Of a DNA stretch of 64,000 nt, positions 11,501-23,640 are shown piece after piece. The stretch is from assembly GCA_964016875.1 (NCBI GenBank), contig OZ024719.1:30552679-30616678 (forward strand). The letters run 5' to 3'. The notes under the pieces are model-generated. The model saw only the letters and a program-made list of their open reading frames with translations. It was not told the origin of the DNA and did not search any database. A program made the translations under genes and the position numbers. How positions within the stretch are numbered: the stretch's first letter is position 1; each line of letters begins with the position of its first letter. The stretch comes from Fallopia convolvulus (lineage: Eukaryota; Streptophyta; Magnoliopsida; Caryophyllales; Polygonaceae).

Positions 11501-13426
11501 AAAAACCCCATACTTAAACTTGCTTGTCCTCAAGCAATCACTAAACATTAACCAAGACCAATCATCGTGCTCATCAAGAAATAGCCTTCATTTAAAAAGC
11601 AACAACACAACATAGCAAAAATAGCAAACGACTATTAATGTCATCACACATATATAAGCACTAGTATACATAAGCAACTAAAATCCAACCTCACAATAAA
11701 GTGTTTCACTCAACTCTCATCTGTTTGGGCTATAAATTCAATCTCTCAACTCCATCTTATATGCAAAAACTCATAGAAATTGGAACTTATATCACCAAAC
11801 TCTCCACCAAAGATTGTCAAAATAAGCAAAAATCATCAAGAGAAATTAGGCTCAATGAAAAACTTCATAGAAGCTTCCATTCGGCCGGGTTGTAATGGGG
11901 CTTGGTAGTGACAATAGGCGTAGTGGTTCTAATAATATCTGGGAATCAAAGACTCCTATAAAAAACTCACTTCACCAAACATCTCATAAAAGAATAATAC
12001 CAAACTCACTCTCATTATGTTCTTTATTTTCACTCACCTTTTAATCCTAGAAAGCCTCATATAAACTTAATGAATCTCTGGTTTATACTTTTAAACATAT
12101 TGCACATCTTCCTACTCTCTTTTTTCTGCATTTTCTGTATTATTTATTTTTTCCCGCTCGACTTGCCTCGGTACAGACCTGAGAGGGTCGGTAACGAGCT
12201 ACTTTTTTCCTCCTTTAACCATCGGTACCGAACCTACATAGGCTGGTATCGATCCAAACATCCTCTTCTTTTTTTCTTCTTCTTTCTTGTGCACACTTTT
12301 TAACCAAGAGATCTTTTAACATAATAAAACAAGAGACTTCCAATCTACCCAGCCAAAACCCTTATTTTGAACCAAAACATAACTTTTGCACTCTACAATA
12401 ACACTTCTCCAACTAAGTCCTAATTCCCGGATAGGGTCAAGCTTATCTTGGCTTGGGAAAAATTTTGTGGAGCTACAAATAAAAAGGCTAAAGTTCAAAT
12501 TGGTTGTCAAAAACAAGGATCATGTAAAGGTGGATAGGGATTAATAAGGCTTATAAAAAAATAAATTCTCTATCATATGATTTTCACAAGTAATGAACTA
12601 AAAATCTTATACATGTCTCAAGAAATAGATAATCATCACAATTCCAAGAGATAATATGCATAAAGAGAGTAAATCACACATGAAAAGAAGAGTGATTTTT
12701 TTTGATATTCTCCCTATAAGGCCAAAAATAACTCACAAGGTAGCAATTTTTTTTGGATTGCAACTACTCATTCTAAAAGTTATACATGCTCAATTTCATG
12801 AAATCCTATTCCACTATAAAAAAAAAAAAACAAATTCATAATAAGAATCAGGCTATACCATCAAAGACATGCTGGAAGGAAATTATATGGTCATGCAAGC
12901 AATTAACTATCATAGAACCAAAAGACAGGGTACTCATCTGTTCTAAAATCTTTTTAATTTTTTTCAATTTTTTTAATTTTTTTGTGATTTTTGTTCTTTA
13001 TATGATTCTAAAACAAAGACAACTAGAACAAACTTCAACAAACAACTTAAAAACAAAACAAACAAGAACAAAACAAGCAAACAAGTTTTCTTTTCCCTCC
13101 CTACCCCATACTTAAAATTACAGTGTCCCCACTGTAATAAAGCAAATCAAAAGAAAAGAATAGGGAAAAGAAAGAAACTCACAAGATAAACTTTAAAGTG
13201 GAAGAAACATCATTTGAAAGTTGAATCATCTCCATGGTGGTGGTGGAAACTAGCGCTCAAAGTTGCCCATGAACTCATACGTAGTCCTGCAGTGCTCCTC
13301 ATCAACCGTCACCTGCTGCTCCGTAGTCCTCCAACGAGCGTCAACTTGTTGATGCCTCGCATCCTCAAGAGCCATGCGAGCTGCATACACACCCTCCCAA
13401 TGCTCCATCCTCTGAGTAAGTTATGT
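11501..13426 (-). other. Athila-2 3' untranslated region with PPT
   Basis: This 1.9-kb AT-rich stretch has no supported gene. Next to the LTR the sense strand reads AAGTATGGGG (11506-11515), the likely polypurine tract. It is preceded by a 7-bp perfect stem with loop AGGA (11520-11537). A second AAGTATGGGG (13104-13113) lies just downstream of env, again next to a perfect 8-bp hairpin (13118-13137). Palindromes of the TCGGTACCGA type occur at 12165-12250. ORFs here are short and unrelated to known proteins. Confidence 0.7.
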
Positions 13427-14824
13427 CTACTGCAGGTTTAGCTGCTGCATCTGGAAGGACAAATTATCAGCCCATGGAGGTGGAACACTTGATCCAGAAT
13501 AGGTAGGTTGGGGTGGTGATTGATAGTGATCATGGGGCTGGAAGTGGTGTTGATAAATCACCGAGTTGCAGGGCACTAATCCATGCGACTGAGGCTTGGT
13601 AGGTGGAGGAGCAGGCTCGTTACTGGAGTTGAATGCCTCAGTATTGACTTCAAAATACTCAGAATAGAGCCCAGGTTGCTCGTTACCGAGGTAGTCATCC
13701 TCGCCAAGTACCTCAATACCGAGTTCATCATCCTCGTTATCGAGCTCCTCCGTAGCTGCCTCATCTTCATCCATAGCAGTTCCATCTCTACCATATCTCG
13801 TCTCAAATTCCCTCAATGATAGCTCATCTTGAGGCTTCTTTTCCAACGGGAACAGATGAGACGTCCAAGCTTCATACCAGTTCGGCACATAGAGCAACTC
13901 CAACTTGGCCCGAGTAATCGGCACATCTTGTCCGAAAACCGTGGCGGCTACACCTCCTTGAATCCTCAAAAAGATGTTGGAAGAAAACTAGTACTTTGAG
14001 TCTAGCTTCTGGGGAAGTTGAGGAGTGTAGCGCGGGAGGTCGACACCGAGCTTCTCCGCCAAAAGACTCACTAAGTTACCACACCAGACTTCCTTTGAAG
14101 AGGCCCCGTACCTCTCTACGTATTTCAACCATTCATACCCCAAATTCATGGCGGAAAGGTCCTTGGAAAGAATGGTCCGGAGGCATGCAACCTCCGACCT
14201 TGTTGGCCTTGAAAGCTCCTTCTTGGTGCAAAATGTGGCGCCCAAGACACGAAGGATTATCTTGAAGATGGGGTTGATGATGCGTGCCCCTGGAAGTGCC
14301 GATGCAGAAGGATTGACCTCCCCGAAAATGTAGCTCCAAGTGTCGGTGACCTTGAAATCATCGGGAGCCTTGTAATCACGAGAGTGGTGGGGGAAGTCTA
14401 GGAGTTCATTGAATTGGGCCATGGTGTACTGATGATCAACATTGCCCAAACGGAACTTGATCTTCCCAACCGATATCTTGGACTTGAAACTCATTTGGAA
14501 GGTGGCTATAAACTCGGCGGTGAGAGCTGGGTAGTGCGGTGTTTCCTCCTTCTTCAATAGATGCGGCACATTGAGAATAGCGAAAGCGTTCTTGACATTA
14601 TCATAGATCCCGATGGCCTTGGCACTTGATCTTGAGAACCACCTAGTGAAGTGGTCCTTCTGAAGGACGGAATCAAAGACCTTAACTTGCTCCCGTGTTG
14701 GGAAAACGACATCGTCCATCCTTGGAGGGGACGGGGATCTTTGAGTCCTCCTCTTCTTTCCGGCTCTAGCGTTAGCTTGGCTTGTGCTTTTCATTTGGTA
14801 CTTGTAATCACCATAGCAATCCAA
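13427..14824 (-). pseudogene. Athila-2 env-position ORF (ATHILA ORF-1 type)
   Basis: One reading frame from 14824 to 13427 is broken by a single TAG after LDSKY (about 13985). It shows a basic N-terminus (ARAGKKRRTQRSPSPPR), then FTRWFSRSSAKAIGIYDNVK, HYPALTAEFIATF, KIKFRLGNVDHQYTMAQFNE, GARIINPIFKIILRVLGATF and NLGYEWLKYVERYG. These match the env-position proteins of Athila-1, -3 and -4. The C-terminal part is acidic then proline- and glutamine-rich. No signal peptide or membrane segment is seen, so an envelope function is not supported by the sequence. Function is unknown. Upstream CAG of the acceptor seen in Athila-1 is decayed. Confidence 0.82.
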
Positions 14825-15919
14825 GATAAGATCCTTTCAAACCAACTAAATAAAACCCCATACTTGCACTAAGAAATGGTATCGACCCACCTCGATACCG
14901 AGCCAATTGGGTCGGTAACGAGGTTTCTGGGTTTGGCTCTAGTTCTGGACATTCTCAGGTCATTACCGACCCTTACAGGTCGGTAACGTGCCTGGGCGAG
15001 AACATTGCTCGAGCGATTCCGAGTTCCAAGTCTCAAAATTTTTGACAATTCAGCACGATTTTAAGCACGATACCATATAAGAACACATAATCAAGAACAA
15101 GCAACCCCATACTTGCTCGAAACCCTATCTAATCATGCCAATAATTGCCAAAAACTCATGGTGAAAGTCATGCAATTCAAGAACAAGTTTACTTTATGCT
15201 CTCCTTATCAAAATTCAATGAAAACGAAGCAAGAAAAACCAAAATTAAATCAAGATCAATCACCAATCAAAGAAGCAATAGAAGCACGATGCAATATAGA
15301 CATGCAAACCGATTTTCTCACAAGATCTAGACATGAATTTTACCCTAATTTACCATAAAACTTCAAGAAAAGAGTTAGGGTTTACAAATCATATCGTAAA
15401 TTTATAGAAATTGAAGAACAAAAATCGGATTGAATGGGTAACGAGGGCTTGAGTGCTCCGGTAACAAATCGCAAGAGTTGTGTGTTCGTTATCGGATAGG
15501 TTGTGCGATCGAGGGTGTGGGATGCGGTTTTGACAGCGGTGAGAATTCCGAATGGAGATCGATCGGGTTTGGAGAGTTTAGTTTGAGATTTTGATGCGGG
15601 ATTTGGAGGCTTGAGAGTGTTTAAAAGGATGGAGGGCAAAGGCGGCGTGAAGGGGTGAGGTAAGGTAGAACATAGAATTAGGTTTTTAGAACACTTACCT
15701 ACCCGCGCGTTGTTAAATCTTTGTGTCGTCTCAGGTCAGTACCGACCCTCACAGCACGGTATCGAGCATGAGCGACTCAATTTCCAGCGCCTTTCGAGCC
15801 AAACTTTTGTGACATTTAGCTAAAAAAATCCTATCTTGCAACTTTCTACACTACTAAAAAAACTCAAAAGAAAGCTAAGAAAAACAACTAATAAAAGGAA
15901 AGCAAATAAAAACTAAAAC
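14825..15919 (-). other. Athila-2 pol-env intergenic region
   Basis: No gene is supported. It holds palindromic motifs at 14876-14990 and 15735-15765, and two extra AAGTATGGGG copies on the minus strand (14856-14865 and 15105-15114). Short ORFs here have no recognisable domain. Confidence 0.6.
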
Positions 15920-15925
15920 TAAAAC

Positions 15926-15939
15926 CGGGTTGCCTCCCG
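15926..15939 (-). promoter_or_regulatory. Post-pol hairpin with AGGCAA loop (Athila-2)
   Basis: The sense strand reads CGGG-AGGCAA-CCCG, just after GACGTTAAAAATAGCG. The same block occurs after pol in Athila-1 (47899-47912) and Athila-4 (32785-32802). Confidence 0.55.
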
Positions 15940-15969
15940 TAACCGCTATTTTTAACGTCGTCAGCCCGA

Positions 15970-16050
15970 CGCACTTACCTGGCTAATCAAGGTGGTTCCT
16001 TTTCAGTTTTGTCGGGGTCTTGGGAGACCACATACTTAGCGTTAAAGGCG
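15970..16050 (-). pseudogene. pol: Athila-2 pol C-terminal remnant
   Basis: The sense strand reads AFNAKYVVSQDPDKTEKEPP, then stop, then LAR and the splice-donor-like CAGGTAAGT. It occupies the place of the integrase tail in Athila-1 (ADPEEEIRATWALTSSD). The adjacent upstream pol lies beyond chromovirus-B at 39393. Confidence 0.6.
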
Positions 16051-17196
16051 TTGCCTCGAAATCCTCCTTAGAAATCTCGTATATGACCCACACGATCCTG
16101 ATCTTGCCTTGTAATCTCGATTCAAGCCTGAATTTGCTAACAAAGTTAATTTCTTGGAGAACAAGTAAACCAATTTCAAACTTAATGAAGATGACGCACG
16201 AATTGAATTGATATGATGATCCAAATAGATAGTTCAATTGAATTGGCAATAATGCTAAATTCAGTTGATGAACTAGTATTGATCTTTAACAATCAATCTA
16301 GAACTAAAGTAGTTGAATAACTTATCAACACAAATCTGAATTGATTGTATGAAATCGAAAGAGAGAGAATTGAGTATGAGATGATGATCGATCAATAGCT
16401 GCAACAATAATAAGCACACGAGTGTTTTGAGCCCAAGGACTAGATAAACCTTCTCTGGGTTTATCTACTCTCAAGCTGATTTTATTAAACTTAAATTGCA
16501 AAGTATAAATAGTAGAATACAAAGCTAATCCTTGGAGAGGAAGGCACCCCTATGGCCGGCCCTAATATATAGAGAGAGACCCATGTCTTGCTTCCCAAGA
16601 TATAATAAAAATATCTAAAGCTTAACTAACTAGATTCCCCTTAAATAAAATAAATCATGGCTGATTTATTTATTTAAGAAAAATATCCTAACAAACTTAA
16701 AATATCTTAAAGATAAAACAAACATAGGAGAGAGAATATTCAACCAACTAGCATCAGCCTATTGATTGAAAATATCTCTAACAAACTAATAACTGAAAAT
16801 CGTCTAACATATATAAAATAAATAAATGAAATTTTCCACTATTTAGATTGGTCAATTCAAAGGGTTGACTTTGACCCATGTAACAACTTATCTCACCTGG
16901 TCACTTACTAAATTTAGCCCTAAAGTGAGACAAGCTAATACATGTTTCTAAATAAGGAAATGGAGTGAAATTTCGGTCCATATAGTTAATCCATAGAATC
17001 CGGGCTTAGTTGATGCCGAATGAACGTGAACCATCTCATCTTGCTTGACTCTTCAACAACAGTTGCTAATCGAACTAAGATTGTTGTTGTGCCTTGAGCA
17101 ATCTTATTAGCTCGTCTCCTTGTGATTGGTCCGTCGGAAGGCACTCGAATCAACTCTTCGATGTCGGTAGGAGACATGACTGGCTTCACTGCATCA
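16051..17196 (-). repeat. Chromovirus-B 3' LTR including pol C-terminus
   Basis: The LTR start on the minus strand, TGATGCAGTGAAGCC, directly follows a polypurine tract. The first 210 bases encode a polyprotein tail (PVMSPTDIEELIRVPSDGPI, TRRRANKIAQ; ORF 16986-17207). The body matches 38236-39392. A TATA box (CTATTTATACT, minus) lies at 16502-16512. The last bases before the expected CA end are missing at the junction with Athila-2 (GGCG/TTGCC). Confidence 0.85.
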
Positions 17197-17208
17197 TTCT
17201 CCTCCACT
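17197..17208 (-). other. Polypurine tract of chromovirus-B
   Basis: The minus strand reads AGTGGAGGAGAA immediately before the LTR start TGATGCAG. This fixes the LTR boundary and shows that the downstream coding tail is inside the LTR. Confidence 0.8.
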
Positions 17209-17213
17209 TGAGC

Positions 17214-19562
17214 TCAAATCGTCTCTGATTCGACGTCGGAATCAAAATCTAGCACATAAAGAGATAGATCAGCCACATTAAATGTTGGATGGACACTATA
17301 CTCACCAGACATATCAATTTGATAGGCATTAGGGCCGATTCTCCTGATGAATCGAAATAGGCCATCTCCAAGCTGATCTAGCTTATTCTTCCTTTGGTGT
17401 GGGAACCTCTCCTTCCTAAGATGCACCCAAATAAGATCACCTTCTTCAAAGAACACTTGTTTTCGCCCCTTGTCAGCATGGGCCTTGTACTTCATTGATT
17501 TCCTCTCTAAGTGCATCTTGGTTCTCTCATATAACTTCTTTACAAACTCAGCTCTCTTGTCAGATACAAAGCTCTCTTTTCCCTTGTATGGCTGAGGCGT
17601 CAAGTCCATTGGCGTCCTTGGATTCAGCCCATAAACAACCTCAAAAAGGGTCATTCTAGTAGCTGAATGGATTGACCTGTTATAAGCAAACTCCACAAGA
17701 GGTAAAACATCTTCCCAACGTTTGAGGTTAGCTTTAAGCACAGTTCTAAGTAAAACCGCTAACGTTCTATTGGTAAGTTCAGTTTGCCCATCAGTTTGTG
17801 GATGACATGAGGTAGAAAATAACAGCTTAGTTCCCAACTTAGACCACAAACTTTTCCAAAAATAACTCAAAAACTTAGCATCATGATTTGAAACAATAGA
17901 ACAAGGAATGCCATGCAATCTAACAATTACTCTAAAGAACAAATCAACAATATGCACAACATCATCAGTCGTGTGATATGGAACAAAGTGAGCCATTTTG
18001 GAAAGTCGATCTACTACCACAAAAACTGAATCTCTACCTTTCCTAGTTCTAGGCAATCCAACAATGAAGTCCATAGAAATGTCCTCCCAATGCAAACTAG
18101 GAATAGGCAAGGGCTGGTACAAGCCATGATGGTGTAATCTAGATTTAGCTTTAGCACATATAACACAACTTTTGACAAACCTGAGTACATAATTACTCAT
18201 TTTCGGCCAATAGTAGTGTTCTTTTAAGCCTTCTAAAGTCTTTTCTAGCCCTTTATGTCCTCTTGATTCATGAACCTCTTTATTTAGAAGCCTACGTAGA
18301 CTAGATGAAGGTATGCATAATTTTCCAACTCTAAACAAATAACCATCATTAATAAAGTAGGAATCTATTTCTCCCCTAGACATGCAATTCTTATAAATTT
18401 CAGCAAAGTGAGGATCACTAGCATACAATTCCTTAATCACTGCAAATCTAAGGATTTTCACATCAAATTGGTTCAAGAGAACGTACCTGCGAGAAAGGGC
18501 ATCATCTACCACATTCTTTTTGCCTTTCTTATGTCTTACAACATAAGGAAAGGTCTCCATGAATTCAACCCATCTTGCATGTCGCCTACTAAGTCTGGAT
18601 TGGCCTTTCAAGTACTTCAAGGCCTCATGATCAGAATGACACCCTAATTAAAGCATAAAGTTCTTTATCATAAGTAGGGTAATTCAACTCAGCCCCACTA
18701 AGCTTTTCACTGAAATAAGATATGGGTTTCTTGTCTTGCAAGAGGACACCTCCTATGCCATGGCCTGATGCATCCACCTCAATCTCGAATGCTTTGGAGA
18801 AATCAGAGAGTTGGAGCATCGGGGCGTTGCACAACCTGTCCTTCAATGTGTTGAAGGCGTTCTCTTGTTGCTCTCTCCATTTGAATGATGTATCCTTCTT
18901 TGTAAGCTAATGAAGACGGGCTGCAATTGTGATGAAATCACGCACAAACCTTCTATAGAAGCCAGCCAAGCCGAGAAATGAGCGCACCATGGTTGGGGTA
19001 GTCGACTGTGGCCACTCCTTTATAGCCTTGATTTTGTCTTCATCTACCTTCAGTCCACCTTTAGACACAACAAAACCAAGAAAAACAGTAGATTTCGAGC
19101 AAAAAGAACACTTTAAATTAACAAAAAGCTTTTCTTATCTCAAAGTTTCCAAAACACACCTAAGATGATCTACATGTTCATGCAAAGTTTTGCTATAAAC
19201 TAAGATATCATCAAACTAGACAACTACAAATTTCCTAAGTATCTTCTTAGAACATGGTTCATAAGCCTCATGAAAGTACTAGGTGCACTAGTTAATCCAA
19301 AAGGCATTACTAACCATTCATATAAACCATACTTAGTTTTAAAAGCAGTTTTCCACTCATCCCCTTCCCTCATTCTAATTTGATGGTACCCACTTCTTAA
19401 ATCAATTTTAGAAATGAAATTAGCACCATGCAATTCATCAAGCATATCATCTAATCTAGGAATGGGATGGCGGTACTTAATTGTTATTTGGTTGATCACC
19501 CTGCAATCAACACACATTCTGCAAGTACCATCCTTCTTTGGCACCAAAATCACCGGAACCGC
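17214..19562 (-). pseudogene. pol: Chromovirus-B RT, RNase H and integrase
   Basis: RT (19224-19553) has MILVPKKDGTCRMCVDCR, HPIPRLDDMLDELHG and LVMPFGLTSAPSTFMRLMNH. The tyrosine codon of the YFDD catalytic motif is now a TAG (19216-19218). RNase H follows at 18631-18846 (FEIEVDASGHGIGGVLLQ, YDKELYALIR). A long 468-codon ORF (17214-18620) holds the RNase H end, the HHCC finger (HESRGHKG...CVICAKAK) and the integrase core. The first Asp (MDFIVGLPRT) and the Glu (HPQTDGQTE) are present, but the SDRD block reads SNHDAKF, so the second catalytic Asp is Asn. A TGA after ESETI ends this ORF just before the PPT. The element is enzymatically dead. Confidence 0.9.
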
Positions 19563-21676
19563 TCATGGGATGAGGGATTCACGCACATAGCCTTTGTCCA
19601 TGAGGTCTTGTACTTGTCTTTGAAGCTCATTGGTTTCCTCTGGACTTGCTCTATAAGCTGCACGGTTTGGCAAAGAAGCTCCGGGCACCAAATCAATTTG
19701 ATGCTCAATGCCTCTAATTGGTGGAAGGCCTTGTGGCAACTCTTCAGGCATGACATCTTCAAACTCATGTAATAGATCCTGAATACACTTTGGAAGAAGA
19801 GAGATGTCTTGACTTATGATTAGTATCTCTTTCCTCATAAGAAGTAAACAAAAAGAAGTAGGGAACGAAGTACTAGATTGTGCTACTAGAGAGTGCTTTT
19901 CAACACTGCCTTTTAAGCCGATTTTTGGCTCCTTTTGCAGAAGTTCTTCTTTCTGATTTGTAGCTATCTGAGTCTCTGAATTTTGACCAAAATTTGAGCC
20001 AAAACGCTCGAGTGGTTTGGGAGATAGCCCCGTTTTCGTCTCAGCTGCAATGCTTGAAGTATCACTCGGCACTTTTGATGATTTTGGAGGCTTTTCTCGG
20101 CATTCTTTGTCCCATTCAGTAGCTCCACTCATGCTTGATGTTGTCCTAAAATTTGAGCCAGAACGCCTGGGTGGAGACTGGGAAACGCCGGTGTTGTTTG
20201 TAAGTGCGTCGGGCGCCGAGCGTTGCGCCACCGCTTTGGCCGCAACTTCGACCTCTTCCTTCTCTTCCTTGGCACGCCTAAGCGCCCTAGCTTGATCTCG
20301 TCGTACCTGTTCCTGTAAAACTTGCTGGGGCGACAATGGTAGAAGAGACACTCTCATCCTGTCATAGTTAAACGAATCGGTATTAAGCATGCCATCATAA
20401 ATAACTCTCCTATCGAATAACCATGGTCTACCTAACAAGATATGAGTGCATTCCATGTTTACCACATCACACGTGATATCATCAACATAATTACCAATGG
20501 AAACACGAACTAAGCACTGATGAGTAACAAGATTAGGACCATCTGAATCGTTAATGCCATTGAGACCATAACTAGTAGCCCTACGTTGAGTTTTTAATTG
20601 TAAGTGATCAACTACTTTAGCATTTATAATGTTACAGCATCTACCACTATCAATTATAATGCATAACACTTGATTCTTCACAATACACCTAGTATGAAAA
20701 ATATTTTCCCTTTGATCTAACCTAGGTGTTTCTTGTAAAGTAAGAGTACGCATGGTTACCAAGATTAAAGGTTGTTCGGTGCAATCGGGTTCTATGGCCT
20801 CCACGTCCTCCTCTTTTTGTCCACTTTTCTCCTCCTCCACTTGATTTGGAGGTATCTCTTCATCACTCACATAACCACCGTTAGTGGTAAGGAGCACTTG
20901 CTTTTGATTTGAACAATCCTTAGCGTAATGACCTCTTCCTTGGCATTTATAACACATGATATCACATTTCCTTTGCTGATTTTGAGGTGCATTTGTGGGA
21001 CATCTTTGGCCTTGAGAACCTGCTGGTTTAGGTGAGCTAAAAGCTCCCTTTTGCTGTATAGAAGGGTTAGAAGAATAAGAATTGTAATTTGAACTAGAGT
21101 TAGAAGTATACCTTTTTGATGCATTCCAAGCTTCCTTCTTCTTCCTTTGTTGTTGATCAAATAGTAGTTGGGCTGAATGCACTAATGCATTGAGATCCTT
21201 GATTTGTTGAATCTCAAGTGTGTCTTGGATAGATTGATTCAGTCCAGCCATGAATTGGGTCCTTAGAGACCTTTGGGAATGATGAATTCCAGCCTTGAAG
21301 CTCAAATCTTCAAGCTCATTGAAGTACTCAGTTGGAGACTTGGTTCCTTGTTTGCATGTGACAACTTTAAGCCTCATGTGCTTAGTATGTTCTTCTGGCA
21401 CATATTTCTTCCTCATAACAAACTTCAGCTGGCCCCAAGTTTCAATTGGTACTGAACCCTTTCGGGCTCTATATTCCTTCATTCAGAACCACCAATTTCT
21501 AGCGGTTCCAACAAAGTGAATAACAACAACAACAACTTTTTCCCACTCTTCATAGCCCATATGGTCTAAAATGAAGCTAGTAGCTTGCTCCCATTCTAGA
21601 TACTTCTCGGGATTAAGTTCTCCACTAAAGGACTCAATTTTGATCTTGATATCCCGTTTTCCAATTTGAGCCAATT
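19563..21676 (-). pseudogene. gag-pol: Chromovirus-B gag C-terminal half and protease
   Basis: A 639-codon ORF (19563-21482) plus 21483-21676. In order: gag core (IKIESFSGELNPEKYLEWE, stop after ARNWWF, MKEYRARKGSVPIETWGQLK, KSPTEYFNELEDLSFKAG), a CCHC knuckle (CYKCQGRGHYAKDC, about 20905-20950), a protease with IIDSGRCCNIINAKVV (DSG) and ILLGRPWLFDRRVIYDG, then an RT approach (LPQGLPPIRGIEHQIDLVPG, YRASPEETNELQRQV). The ORF is long for a decayed element. The N-terminal half lies across LTR-X copy 2 at 25639-26263. A single stop separates this ORF from RT. Confidence 0.9.
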
Positions 21677-21963
21677 TGTAATATTCGCGATATTCCAAGG
21701 TCTCTAAACCATTTTAATATAATATTTATATTATTATTAAGTTTGTCTCCTAATAAAAAGAGAATTTCTAATATATTATACAACCCTTTTTTTCTCTTTA
21801 AAAGGAGATTATTAAGCAAATTAAATTAAATAAAATTCAAGAATACATCCTAAAGGTTATGAATAAATAAAAAGGGCATTTAAATAAAAGAACTCCTTAT
21901 AAAGCTTGAATTTTATTAAATAAAAATGAATTACAACTAGGCCTTAAACATTAAAAGTCTAGC

Positions 21964-22053
21964 AAAAAGAATGCAAGAGCCGGGAATTGAACCCGAGACC
22001 TCTTGCAACACACTCCACACACCCCTCTCCCAAATCCGCTAGACCAATTGCAC
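21964..22053 (-). ncRNA. tRNA-like RNA polymerase III module in LTR-X copy 2
   Basis: The minus strand carries A box TGGTCTAGCGG (22036-22046), B box GTTCAATTC (21984-21992) and TTTTT (21964-21968). The B box sits in a T-arm-like hairpin CGGG-TTCAATT-CCCG, enclosed by GCAAGAG...CTCTTGC. It is antisense to the LTR TATA box, as in copy 1. Both boxes fit the consensus exactly despite sequence decay around them. Confidence 0.6.
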
Positions 22054-22340
22054 TTTCTTATTCAAACACCCCATCCTTATTAGTTTATACCAATTAATCC
22101 TCTCCTTCTTCAAAAATAGACATCATACTATGTCTGATTGTGAGTTACGTTGATTTGATTTCTCTCCAATGCATGTCCATGGAAGCTTCTCCTACCCTTC
22201 TCTTGCTTGCAAGACACCTCCTCTTGCATCACCATCCATCATCACCAAACTAGCACACAATGGACCAATTGAAGAGCACTCCCTACACCTCCATTGGTGC
22301 ATCTTCCATGGCTTGGATCCATGGCCTCCTCCAAATTGCC

Positions 22341-22350
22341 TATATAAAGG
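22341..22350 (+). promoter_or_regulatory. TATA box of LTR-X copy 2
   Basis: TATATAAAGG lies 664 bp into the LTR and is followed by a CT-rich leader, in the manner of plant LTR promoters. Confidence 0.7.
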
Positions 22351-22794
22351 GGCTCAAGCCTCCTTCCAACTCACATCATCCTTCATCTCCTTCTTCTACT
22401 TACAATTGCTCTCTCTATTGTCAAAAAAAATCAGCACATTCAAAGTCTTTCTCCTCCATTAAAAATACCACCAAACACTCCTCTTCTTCCTCTTTGGAGA
22501 CCGTAGGACGCCACCTGCCCCACCGGTGCACTGCCCGTCGACCGCCGCCCCCTCCTCGTCGGAGCCCTGGTGCTCGACGCCCCTGTCCGCTGGCCTCTCC
22601 CCTGCCTCCTTCTCTTGTGTTCTGTAATACAGAAGCCCAGAAATTAGTATATTACTAACTTGATTTTTTAATTTATGCATTTTATTAAATTAAGTTCATA
22701 TAAGTTGTTAAAATATGTAGTAGAAATAATGAAAATAAATCAAATAGGGTTGGATGCAAGTATTAAATTTAATAAAGATATTATTTGGAGATCT

Positions 22795-23640
22795 TGTTAG
22801 TTGTAGAGAAACAATAAAATAATTAGAAAGAGACTATAGTTACTATGGTAAATTTGATCCTACTAGAACACTTAAATTATATTGTATTCTAATATATTGC
22901 AAGACATGTTATAATCATAATAGTAAAGTATGCTTATAAAAAAAGTATTTTTATAGAAGTACTAGCATATGAGATGTAGCTTTAATAATAAAAATATCAC
23001 CTTTATAAGGAAATAAAGCTTTTATAGGATAATGATATTGCATGTCTCTAGTTATAGAGAAATTGAAGATATATATATATATATATATATGAAATTATTT
23101 ATAATAGGAATAAAAATAAAAATAAAATTAGTATTTAAGTTACCATATCTCTAGATGTAGAGAATTGCCATGGATATAGTTAATAATAAAAATATGGTAG
23201 TATGTGATAAAATTCTTATGACATATTATAACAATGACAAGACATAATTATCCCAAATAATTTAGATCGAACTCTTATAAAAATATTATTATAAAAATTG
23301 TAGCACGTGGACTATAGTTTGATAGTAAATATTGCTCTTATAAAGAAGTAACATTAATTATATAAAACAATAGAATACCTATATTGTTTTTTTTAAAAGA
23401 AAAGTATAGAGAATAACAAAGTTATATGAATGTCATTATATTAATGATAATTATAGAGTCATCATTTAATAAAATATTAGTTAAGCTATCTCTAGGTGTA
23501 GAGAATTCCTACAAGGCCTAAGTTCTAATATGAATATACCATTTGTGATCTTAAAATTAATATATTGTGGTATTATATAGTTATAAGAATGACTTGAATG
23601 AAAAGATATTGTAAGATATGGAAAAGATATTATTTTATAA
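22795..23640 (+). repeat. Degenerate ~340-bp repeats with CTCTA/TAGAG hairpins
   Basis: The block CTCTAGRTGTAGAGAATT recurs near 23148 and 23490, with a weaker copy near 22797, giving a period of about 340-350 bp; another partial copy is near 23046. Surrounding AT-rich text is loosely repeated too (for example CTTATAAAAA...GTAGC blocks at about 22935 and 23272). Each CTCTA-GATG-TAGAG can fold. A short (TA)n tract lies near 23070-23092. Confidence 0.45.

Noticed and set aside
9687..22053. Functional tRNA genes
   Set aside because: A and B boxes are perfect but acceptor stem ends do not pair and no clear anticodon arm is seen; kept only as tRNA-like modules.
22260..22658. A 132-codon proline- and arginine-rich ORF just after the LTR-X copy 2 TATA box
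   Set aside because: It has no recognisable domain and copy 1 shows no matching ORF; likely a chance frame in a CT-rich leader.
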